From Gemmatimonadota bacterium (GTDB lineage Bacteria > Gemmatimonadota > Gemmatimonadetes > Gemmatimonadales > Gemmatimonadaceae), in the NCBI GenBank assembly GCA_003131365.1, contig PKVB01000098.1:1-6749 (forward strand): 6,749 nucleotides of DNA, written 5' to 3'. The notes below the pieces were generated by a model, which was given only the letters and a program-made list of their open reading frames with translations, ran no database searches and was not told where the DNA came from. Made by a program: the position numbers and the translations under genes. Positions 1 to 5,427 of this stretch are shown piece by piece. The number at the start of each line of letters is the position of its first letter. Within the stretch, counting starts at the first letter, position 1.

Positions 1-58
1 CAGTTGCTTCTCAGGTCTCGGATCACGTTCAGTTGCAGTTGAGATCCCGGATCACGTT
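1..58. repeat. Degenerate 29-nt tandem repeat (two units)
   Basis: Two adjacent 29-nt units (1-29 and 30-58) match at about 23 of 29 positions. Both begin with CAGTTGC and end with GGATCACGTT. A 17-bp stretch, CGGATCACGTTCAGTTG, is identical at 19-35 and 48-64. The hexamer CAGTTG occurs at 1, 30, 36, 59, 99 and 105. The first unit starts exactly at the window edge, so the array may continue to the left. No coding content is evident. The role is unknown; it may be an intergenic repeat family or a decayed regulatory array. Confidence 0.7.
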
Positions 59-94
59 CAGTTGTAGTGACCTCTCCTCTAGGGGCGTTCCGGC

Positions 95-110
95 CGTTCA
101 GTTGCAGTTG
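95..110. repeat. Third copy of the CAGTTG repeat core
   Basis: The 16 bases CGTTCAGTTGCAGTTG here are identical to 26-41. They lie 40 nt after the related CGTTCAGTTG at 55-64 rather than 29 nt, so the periodicity breaks between copies two and three. Together with 1-64 this covers most of the gene-free region upstream of rex. Function is unknown. Confidence 0.65.
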
Positions 111-138
111 TCTTTCTTGCCCCTACCCGGCCATTCCG

Positions 139-156
139 ATTAGTTTGTGAACTAAT
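139..156. repeat. Inverted repeat overlapping the Rex operator
   Basis: ATTAGTTTGTGAACTAAT has perfect 7-bp arms (139-145 and 150-156) around a TGTG centre. It overlaps the Rex operator (145-162) by 12 bp. In RNA it could form a short hairpin. In DNA it could be a second protein site or part of a composite operator. The arms are A+T-rich in a GC-rich region, but the overlap with a real operator means part of the symmetry may be coincidental. Confidence 0.5.
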
Positions 157-162
157 TCACAA
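145..162. promoter_or_regulatory. Rex operator (ROP) for rex autoregulation
   Basis: TTGTGAACTAATTCACAA matches the known Rex consensus TTGTGAA-N4-TTCACAA at every specified position, with an A/T-rich centre. It ends 8 nt before the TTG start of rex. Rex family proteins bind such sites as dimers when NADH is low and release them when NADH rises, so this site should make rex redox-autoregulated. No other + strand gene follows rex here. The matching promoter is not clear: TTGCCC (117-122) and TAGTTT (141-146), 18 nt apart, are only weak -35/-10 candidates, but they would place the operator over the -10 and start region. Confidence 0.92.
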
Positions 163-170
163 GCGCCAAA

Positions 171-797
171 TTGAAGCGGATAGCTGAATCGACAGTCAGG
201 CGACTTTCCCTGTACCTGAGCTTCCTCGAAGGGATCGACCGCCAGGGTCTCAAGACCATCTCGAGCGACGAGCTCGCGCGGCTCGGCGGGACGACGTCCG
301 CTCAGGTGCGAAAGGATCTCTCGCTCTTCGGCTCCTTCGGCAAGCGGGGCCTTGGGTACTCCGTGCCCGAGCTTTCCGGAAAGCTGCGCGAGATCCTCGG
401 CCTCGGAAAGCAATGGCGCGTGTGCATCATCGGCGCCGGAAAGATCGGCGCCGCCCTCGCCCGCTACCGCGGGTTCGCCGAGCGCGGATTCAACGTCACC
501 GCTGTTTACGACAGCGACGAGGCGAAGATCGGAAAGCGATGGGAGAACCTAACCGTCAGACCGATATCCGAGCTCGAGAAGGACGCGACGAAGCAGGACT
601 TCGACATCGCGGTGGTGGCGACTCCGGCGGAGAACACGCCGGCCGTGGCGAAGCAGGTCGTGCGCGCGGGGATCAAGGCCATTCTCAATTTTGCGCCGGT
701 GCAGTTGTCCGTTCCCTCGGATGTAACTGTCAGGAATGTCAACATGGCGATGGAGCTGGAAGGGCTGTCGTTTGCGCTAAGCAACCGTGGCGAGTAA
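171..797 (+). CDS. rex: Redox-sensing transcriptional repressor Rex
   Basis: Rex represses fermentation and respiration genes according to the NADH/NAD+ ratio. The 208-residue product has normal family length. Residues 1-80 form the winged helix: TVRRLSLYL at 8-16 is the family's N-terminal helix, and SAQVRKDLSLFGSFGKRGLGY (43-63) is the recognition helix and wing. Residues 81-208 form the Rossmann NAD(H) domain, with GAGKIG (88-93) as the dinucleotide loop, YDSD (113-116) after the second strand, and the C-terminal NVNMAMELEGLSFAL swapped helix. The start is TTG. It is the only start codon in frame between the upstream stop (153-155) and the conserved N terminus, and it gives the expected MKRIAESTVRRL-like start. 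No Shine-Dalgarno sequence is visible. A full Rex operator lies 8 nt upstream. The 3' end overlaps the convergent ksgA by 21 bp. Confidence 0.96.
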   Translation: MKRIAESTVRRLSLYLSFLEGIDRQGLKTISSDELARLGGTTSAQVRKDLSLFGSFGKRGLGYSVPELSGKLREILGLGKQWRVCIIGAGKIGAALARYRGFAERGFNVTAVYDSDEAKIGKRWENLTVRPISELEKDATKQDFDIAVVATPAENTPAVAKQVVRAGIKAILNFAPVQLSVPSDVTVRNVNMAMELEGLSFALSNRGE

Positions 798-1598
798 CTG
801 GAACAAGCGCACGAATTGCGCAGGGCTAACCACCTCTGGCCTGGCCGATGCCTCTATTCCCGCCCGCTTCAGCACCTCTAGCGCCTCTTCGACCGATAGT
901 CCGCGTGTTGTCCGCAGCACCCGCTGCATCTGCTTTCTCCTGAGGCTGAATGCCGCTTGTACAAATGTTCGAAAAGGTGCTAATGACTCGATCGCGATGA
1001 GCGGCTGTGCGCGCGGAGTCAACCTGATGACCGCAGAATCAACCTTGGGCGGCGGACGAAACGCACCGGGTGGAACGGTCAGCATGATCTCAACATTCGC
1101 GACGACCGCGACATTGACAGACAGCGCTCCGTAACTCTCCGTGTCCTCGCGCGCCGCCATTCTCTCGGCCACCTCCAGCTGAACGAGAAAAACAGAGCGC
1201 CTCGGAATCGGCGGCTCCAACGACCTGAACACAATCGGGGTCGTGATGTTGTACGGAACGTTGCCGATGAGCAGAAAATCATCTCCCGCGGCTCCGCGCA
1301 GATCGGCGTCGAGAAAATCTCCCTCGACGATCTCCACATTCGGCCGGCCGCTGTACTTGACGCGCAGCTCCTTCGCCAGCGCGCGATCGATCTCCACCGC
1401 TATCAGTCTTCCGCTTCGCTCAGCGAGGATGTCGGTAAGCGATCCGCGGCCGGGCCCTATCTCTACGACTGTATCAGCAGGCGTGGGCGCGAGCGCATCG
1501 ACGATCGCTGTAAGAATCTTCTCGTCGGAAAGAAAGTGCTGCCCGAATTTCTTGAGCGCCGGCGGATGCCGGCCACGCCCGCCGGGCGCGCGCGGCAT
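777..1598 (-). CDS. rsmA: 16S rRNA dimethyladenosine transferase RsmA/KsgA
   Basis: This enzyme uses S-adenosylmethionine to dimethylate two adjacent adenines in the 3'-terminal hairpin of 16S rRNA, a late check in 30S assembly. The 273-residue protein has the family hallmarks in order: KKFGQHFL (16-23), the SAM-binding motif I EIGPGRGSLT (46-55), VEID (68-71), GDF (93-95), the catalytic NVPYNIT (113-119, the usual form being NLPYNIS), and FRPPPKVDSAV (180-190). The C-terminal helical RNA-binding domain contains FSLRRKQMQRVL. The ATG start has a well-placed AGGAG (1605-1609) inside the end of rsbU. The gene begins 2 nt after the rsbU stop, so the two are probably co-translated. It is the last gene of the - strand operon and converges on rex with overlapping 3' ends. 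No terminator hairpin was seen. Confidence 0.97.
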   Translation of the reverse strand: MPRAPGGRGRHPPALKKFGQHFLSDEKILTAIVDALAPTPADTVVEIGPGRGSLTDILAERSGRLIAVEIDRALAKELRVKYSGRPNVEIVEGDFLDADLRGAAGDDFLLIGNVPYNITTPIVFRSLEPPIPRRSVFLVQLEVAERMAAREDTESYGALSVNVAVVANVEIMLTVPPGAFRPPPKVDSAVIRLTPRAQPLIAIESLAPFRTFVQAAFSLRRKQMQRVLRTTRGLSVEEALEVLKRAGIEASARPEVVSPAQFVRLFQLLATVA

Positions 1599-1600
1599 GC

Positions 1601-3187
1601 TCAGCTCCTGACCACCACGAGCGTAAGGTCGTCCCGCAACGGCACCGCCCGGGTGTGGACCTCCAGCATTTTGAAGACTCTGTCCACGATCACCTTGGTA
1701 GAGTTCTCGCGATTTTCCTTGATTAGCTCGAGCACGCGCTCCTCGCCGAGGCGCTCGTCACGCGAGTTGCGGGCATCGCTGACGCCGTCCGTGAAAAGAA
1801 CGAGCAGGTCCTTCCTGCCGACCCAGCTGAGCGAGGCGGTGCTCGGAACCTCGTCGAGCATGCCGAGCGGCGGATTCACGGCCGACAAGCGAGTGGACGT
1901 TCCCTCCTCGCTGATGACGAACGCGTGTGGATGACCCGTGTTGGCGTAGGTGAGCCTTCCCTTCTCCGGATCGACGACGCCGTAGAACATCGAGATGAAC
2001 ATCTCCGTGGTCTCGAGCTCTTCGCGCAACGAGTGCACCAGGGCGCCGAGCATCTCACCAGGATTTACGAAATTCTGCGCGTGGATGGCCGAGGCACTCA
2101 TGGCGAGGGCCATGATCAGAGCGGCGCGATACCCGTGGCCTGACACATCGCCGATCATCACGCCGGTTCCCTTGTCGCGGAGCTTGAACAGCTGGTAGAA
2201 GTCGCCGCCCACGCTCTCGGCAGGCACGACGCGGGCGGTCACTTCCGCTTCGGGCGAGACGACGTCGGTCGAAGGCAGCAGCTTCATCTGCAGGTCGTGC
2301 GCGAGACTCATTTCCTGGAGCAACCGCTGCCGATCGAGCGAGGCACTAACCAGGCGCGCGTTCTGAATCGCCGTTCCGATCTGGGTGGCGATCGCGGTCA
2401 CGAGCTTCTGATCGCCGGCGGTGAAGGGCTGCCTCGACCGCCGGTCGGCCAGATTCACGACGCCGAGTGGTTGACCACCGGTTGGGGTCGTCCACATGAT
2501 CGGCACGGAGAGCATCTCGCCACGGCCGTAGGGTGACTCGGTCCCGAATGTGACGCCCTTACCTACCACGATGAGCGGGTGCTGCGTGCGGAACACGCGC
2601 GCCGAGACGCTCACCGGGTCGTCGGCGCTGATCGGCGGAATCTCTTCCTTTGGAACTCCGAGCGCGGCGACGGCCTGCAGCGTGTTCGTCCGCGCGTCGT
2701 GGACGAGGATCGACGCGACGCGCGCGCCTACGGTCTCCGAGATCTCCGTCAGGATCGTCGCCGCCGCCTCTTCCAGCGTGACGGTTCGGCCGAGAATCTC
2801 GCCGATGGTATAGAGGAGATTGATTTCCTCGTAGCGTTCGGCGAGCTCGGTCGCTGCGTGCTCGACCTCGAGCGCGGCCTGCGTGAACTGCGTCACCACA
2901 GGCATCAGCAGCTTGATGTGGCGATCTTCCGGCGAGAACGATGGATCGCACGGCCCGACCGTCAGCCAGATTTTTTTCACGGATGGAACGCGCGTTACAA
3001 TCTGCGTTCCGAAATTCGTCGGAATGGATTGACCGGGCTCGTCCGGCAGGACGTCCGGCATCAGAACCTTGGGGCTGGAACGAGCGATGACGGTCGGGCT
3101 CGAGCGGCCGTCGGCGGTGCCCCAAACGGCGGCCTCACAGTGCGTCCCTTCGCGAAACGCAATGAGGACCGCCTCGAGCTCTTTCAC
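1601..3187 (-). CDS. RsbU-type serine phosphatase with GAF sensor domains (PP2C/SpoIIE)
   Basis: The predicted 528-residue protein is a cytosolic PP2C-family phosphatase that should dephosphorylate the STAS protein encoded two genes upstream. Residues about 5-105 look like a divergent GAF domain. Residues 105-125 form a helical linker, and 125-278 a clearer GAF domain (VGARVASILVHD, LGVVNLADR, FTAGDQKLVTAIATQIG). A coiled segment (280-300) leads to the SpoIIE/PP2C domain (about 315-528). The metal-ligand motifs are present: SVGGDFY (325-331), GDVSGHG (346-352), FTDGVSDA (465-472) and LRDDLTLVVV (517-526). No membrane segment is visible. The chosen start is GTG overlapping the rsbW stop as GTGA. 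The open frame runs 46 codons further upstream to 3325, but that part is rsbW read out of frame. The GTG has no well-spaced Shine-Dalgarno, so coupled reinitiation is likely. The ligand of the GAF domains cannot be read from the sequence. Confidence 0.9.
   Translation of the reverse strand: MKELEAVLIAFREGTHCEAAVWGTADGRSSPTVIARSSPKVLMPDVLPDEPGQSIPTNFGTQIVTRVPSVKKIWLTVGPCDPSFSPEDRHIKLLMPVVTQFTQAALEVEHAATELAERYEEINLLYTIGEILGRTVTLEEAAATILTEISETVGARVASILVHDARTNTLQAVAALGVPKEEIPPISADDPVSVSARVFRTQHPLIVVGKGVTFGTESPYGRGEMLSVPIMWTTPTGGQPLGVVNLADRRSRQPFTAGDQKLVTAIATQIGTAIQNARLVSASLDRQRLLQEMSLAHDLQMKLLPSTDVVSPEAEVTARVVPAESVGGDFYQLFKLRDKGTGVMIGDVSGHGYRAALIMALAMSASAIHAQNFVNPGEMLGALVHSLREELETTEMFISMFYGVVDPEKGRLTYANTGHPHAFVISEEGTSTRLSAVNPPLGMLDEVPSTASLSWVGRKDLLVLFTDGVSDARNSRDERLGEERVLELIKENRENSTKVIVDRVFKMLEVHTRAVPLRDDLTLVVVRS
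1605..1609 (-). promoter_or_regulatory. Shine-Dalgarno of ksgA within the end of rsbU
   Basis: AGGAG is 6 nt before the ksgA ATG and sits in the final codons of rsbU. It fixes the ksgA start and means ribosomes ending rsbU pass over this site, which favours coupled translation. Confidence 0.65.
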
Positions 3188-3606
3188 TCCCGGTACAACG
3201 TCAGGCGGACGACGTTGCCTTTGTCCCGGAAGCTCTCGACGCGGTCCATCAACTGCCGCATCAGAAACAGCCCGCGGCCTTCCTCTTTGGTAAGGTTTTC
3301 CTCGGTAGTGCAGTCCCGCGTGCACTCGTCGACGTCGAATCCCGGTCCGTCATCGACGACTTCGAAGACCAGATCCGTGTCGCTGATGATCGCCCTGACC
3401 CGAACGTGCTTGCCGCCCGTCGCTTCATTCCCACGCAGGATGGCGTTGGAGATTGCCTCGGACAGCGCCACGGGAATGTTGAGAGAGCATTTGGCGGGTG
3501 AAATCTTGAGCTCGCGGCAGCGTTGCCTCGCAAGCTCCACTACGCCTTCTATGTATTCGACATCGCTCGGGATCCGTAGATCGAACGCGACCCGGGATTC
3601 CGCCAT
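3184..3606 (-). CDS. RsbW/SpoIIAB-like anti-sigma factor serine kinase (GHKL ATPase)
   Basis: The product has 140 residues, typical for this family. It should bind a target (classically a sigma factor) and phosphorylate the partner STAS protein using ATP. The Bergerat fold is intact: N box LSEAISNAILRGN (48-60, with catalytic Glu50 and Mg-binding Asn54), G1 box DDGPGF (85-90), and G2 box EGRGLFLMRQLMD (109-121). The lid between G1 and G2 carries Cys95 and Cys99 spaced as CX3C, and Cys30 and Cys40 are also present. The ATG start overlaps the rsbV stop by one base (TAATG), with a weak AGAGAG upstream. The stop overlaps the rsbU start by four bases. Both neighbours being its expected partners strongly supports the partner-switch role. 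The target cannot be identified here because no sigma gene is in the window. Confidence 0.93.
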   Translation of the reverse strand: MAESRVAFDLRIPSDVEYIEGVVELARQRCRELKISPAKCSLNIPVALSEAISNAILRGNEATGGKHVRVRAIISDTDLVFEVVDDGPGFDVDECTRDCTTEENLTKEEGRGLFLMRQLMDRVESFRDKGNVVRLTLYRE

Positions 3607-3938
3607 TAAAAGCTCTCTAGCGCGCGCTCCCGGGTGTCGGAGATCTGGAACAGGGTGTCAAGCTTGGTCAGCTCGAAGAGCGTCTGGAGATCGTCATTGA
3701 GATTGGCCAGACGCAGCTCGCCGCCCTGCTCCCGAATCTTCTTCGACAACGAGACGAGCACGCCAAGGCCTGAGCTGTCGATGTAGCCGGTCTGGCTGAA
3801 GTCGATCAGGAATTTCTTCTCCCCCTTCTCGAGCTCGTCGAGGACCTTCTGCTTAAGCTCCTGACGATTCCCCACAATCAGCTGACCTTCGACATCCACC
3901 ACGACGACCTCTCCCTGTTTCTTGATCGAGAAACTCAT
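3606..3938 (-). CDS. RsbV/SpoIIAA-like anti-anti-sigma factor (STAS domain)
   Basis: This 110-residue protein is a single STAS domain. In the known systems the unphosphorylated form binds the kinase and releases its target, and phosphorylation by the kinase blocks this. The N-terminal strands (IKKQGEVVVVDVEGQL, 5-20) are followed by LIDFSQTGYIDSSGLGVLVSL (44-64). Ser55, the first Ser after Asp54, aligns with the phosphorylated Ser58 of Bacillus subtilis SpoIIAA and Ser56 of RsbV. The ATG has a good GGAG (3947-3950) 8 nt upstream. The gene follows pta by 29 nt and overlaps the kinase gene by one base, which suggests fixed kinase-to-antagonist stoichiometry. The assignment is firm for the family; the exact pathway is inferred. 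Confidence 0.94.
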   Translation of the reverse strand: MSFSIKKQGEVVVVDVEGQLIVGNRQELKQKVLDELEKGEKKFLIDFSQTGYIDSSGLGVLVSLSKKIREQGGELRLANLNDDLQTLFELTKLDTLFQISDTRERALESF

Positions 3939-3946
3939 TCAGTAAT

Positions 3947-3950
3947 CTCC
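3947..3950 (-). promoter_or_regulatory. Shine-Dalgarno of the rsbV-like gene
   Basis: GGAG lies 8 nt before the ATG at 3938, in the 29-nt gap after pta. It supports independent initiation of the first switch gene, in contrast to the overlapping starts of the kinase and phosphatase genes that follow. Confidence 0.6.
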
Positions 3951-3967
3951 AGTGTGGTTCTGCTCGC

Positions 3968-4879
3968 TCAAGGCGCGTGCTGCTCGTCGCGCCCGGCCGA
4001 TTGTAGCGCTACAATTGCGGCCACGTTAATAATGTCTTCCCGCTCGGCCCCGCGCGAGAGATCGGAGACAGGACGTGCGAAACCCTGAAGGATCGGCCCC
4101 ACTGCCTGCGCACCGCCAACTCGCTGCACCAACTTGTAGGCGATGTTCCCCGCATCCAGCGACGGAAACACCAGCACATTGGCTCTTCCCGCGACCGGAC
4201 TGGACGGTGATTTCCGGGCGGCAACCGCGGGAGCCAGCGCGGCATCACCTTGCAATTCTCCGTCCACCGCGAGATCGGGCGCGCGTGCCCTGATTATGCG
4301 GAGGGCGTCACGCACGAGGTCGACGCTTGCCCCCTTGGCGCTGCCGAGGGTGCTGAAGGAAAGCAGGGCGACGAGCGGCTCGTCGCCGACGATGAGCCTG
4401 CGGTCGGCGGCCGCGGCGATCGCTATGTCGGCGAGGTCCTCAGCCGTCGGGTAAGGAATGACCGCGCAGTCCGTGAAGGTCAGCACTTCATTCACGCTGG
4501 CCCCCGGCGGAGAGACCATATAAAACGCGCTCGAAACCATGCGCACGTTGGGAGCCACACCGATGTTGTGAAGCGCGCTGCGCAGGACATCGCTGGTCGT
4601 GTACACCGCGCCCGCGACGCACGCGTCCACGTCACCCGCGGCGACCAGCCGATGCGCGAATTCGAGCGCCGTGCCGTTCTCGGCCTGAATCGACTGGAGG
4701 CCAGCCCGTGCGGCAGCCTCAGCCTGCGGCGGGCCGTCGACGACCATGAGTGGAGTCGCAATTCCAGCTTTGGCGATCTCGATCGCGGCGGACAGGATTC
4801 GCTCGTCGCCGGTTTCCGGGAAGGCTATCCGCCGGTTGAGAGCGGTCGCGCGCTGGCGGATTCGCTCAATGAACGTCAA
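3968..4879 (-). CDS. pta: Phosphate acetyltransferase (Pta)
   Basis: Pta interconverts acetyl-CoA plus phosphate and acetyl-phosphate plus CoA in the cytosol. With acetate kinase (not in this window) it links acetyl-CoA to acetate and ATP. The 303-residue protein is the short, single-domain PTA_PTB form, without the N-terminal regulatory domain of enteric Pta. Visible signatures are FPETGDERIL (20-29), GAVYTTSDVLRSAL (90-103), FTDCAVIPYPTAEDLADIA (135-153), VDGELQGDAAL (205-215) and GPILQGFARPVSDLSRG (261-277). Ser275, Arg276 and Asp282 match the active-site Ser-Arg and Asp of Methanosarcina Pta. The start is uncertain: TTG at 4879 gives the usual (M)TFIERIRQRA beginning, though without a clear Shine-Dalgarno. 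TTG at 4906 is possible. The open frame up to 5029 only re-reads coaD. The gene lies 43 nt after coaD, which makes the precursor of its cofactor substrate. Confidence 0.92.
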   Translation of the reverse strand: MTFIERIRQRATALNRRIAFPETGDERILSAAIEIAKAGIATPLMVVDGPPQAEAAARAGLQSIQAENGTALEFAHRLVAAGDVDACVAGAVYTTSDVLRSALHNIGVAPNVRMVSSAFYMVSPPGASVNEVLTFTDCAVIPYPTAEDLADIAIAAAADRRLIVGDEPLVALLSFSTLGSAKGASVDLVRDALRIIRARAPDLAVDGELQGDAALAPAVAARKSPSSPVAGRANVLVFPSLDAGNIAYKLVQRVGGAQAVGPILQGFARPVSDLSRGAEREDIINVAAIVALQSAGRDEQHAP

Positions 4880-4922
4880 GCGCGGCCAAATCTTGGATTC
4901 CCTCAACGAACTTGAACACCGG

Positions 4923-5426
4923 TCAGTCCTTGGTGCGGATCGGCCCGTTCTTGAACTTCTTCGCGAGCGCCTTGGCGATCGCTGGATGAACGAGTCCGTC
5001 GAGATTGCCGCCGTGCTGAGCGACTTCACGCACGACGCTCGAGCTGATGTAGGTCGTCTCGACCGACGGGACCATGAACACCGTCTCGAAGTCCTCCGAC
5101 ATGTGGCGATTCATGAGGGCCATCTGGAACTCGTACTCGAAATCGCTGACGGCGCGAAGTCCGCGAATGTTGAGCCTGGCGCCCATCTTTTTCGCGAAAT
5201 TGACGAGTAGTCCTTCGAACTGAGTCACCTCCACGATCTTGTTGTCGGAGGTAGCCGCGCGTATGAGCTTGACGCGCTCTTCAGTGGTAAAGAGCGCTCG
5301 CTTCGACGAGTTCACGGCGACCGCGACGACGAGACGATCGACGAACTCGCAGCTCCTCTGGATCAGGTCCTCGTGCCCACGCGTGATGGGGTCGAAGCTT
5401 CCAGCATAGATCGCCGTCGTTACCAC
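4923..5426 (-). CDS. coaD: Pantetheine-phosphate adenylyltransferase (CoaD/PPAT)
   Basis: CoaD transfers AMP from ATP to 4'-phosphopantetheine, making dephospho-CoA, the penultimate step of CoA synthesis. The 167-residue product fits the family (about 160). The nucleotidyltransferase start AIYAGSFDPITRGHEDLI (5-22) contains the TxxH-type ATP motif (TRGH, 15-18). NIRGLRAVSDFEYEFQMALMN (86-106) is the substrate and hexamer region, and YISSSVVREVAQHGGN (126-141) is the ISSS-x-VR ATP-binding motif. The chosen start is GTG at 5426, one nt after the rsmD stop, with GAGGA (5432-5436) 5 nt upstream. The open frame extends 14 codons further to 5468, but that overlaps rsmD and lengthens the conserved N terminus. 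The rsmD-coaD pair is widespread in bacteria, which supports both calls. Confidence 0.96.
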   Translation of the reverse strand: MVTTAIYAGSFDPITRGHEDLIQRSCEFVDRLVVAVAVNSSKRALFTTEERVKLIRAATSDNKIVEVTQFEGLLVNFAKKMGARLNIRGLRAVSDFEYEFQMALMNRHMSEDFETVFMVPSVETTYISSSVVREVAQHGGNLDGLVHPAIAKALAKKFKNGPIRTKD

Positions 5427-5427
5427 G

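Noticed and set aside
1..110. CRISPR array
   Set aside because: Repeat units abut and are only partly conserved. There are no spacers of uniform length and no cas genes.
760..830. Terminator between rex and ksgA
   Set aside because: No GC-rich hairpin followed by a T run was seen on either strand, and the two coding ends overlap.
2559..3125. - strand open frame of 188 codons in another frame of rsbU
   Set aside because: It fully overlaps rsbU on the same strand, with an Arg/Gly/Asp-rich translation and no motif. The only relevance is as the landing frame of a slip at the A7 run.
2579..3700. Long + strand open frame of 373 codons
   Set aside because: It lies antisense to rsbU and rsbW, both of which have clear family motifs. 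Its translation is Arg-rich without recognisable domains, as expected for a shadow frame in GC-rich DNA.
3939..3967. Internal promoter for the partner-switch genes
   Set aside because: The 29-nt gap holds a Shine-Dalgarno but no recognisable -35/-10 pair. A promoter inside pta cannot be excluded by eye.
4250..4915. + strand open frame of 221 codons
   Set aside because: It is antisense to pta, composition is Arg/Gly/Asp-rich, and no motif is visible. It is a shadow of codon bias.
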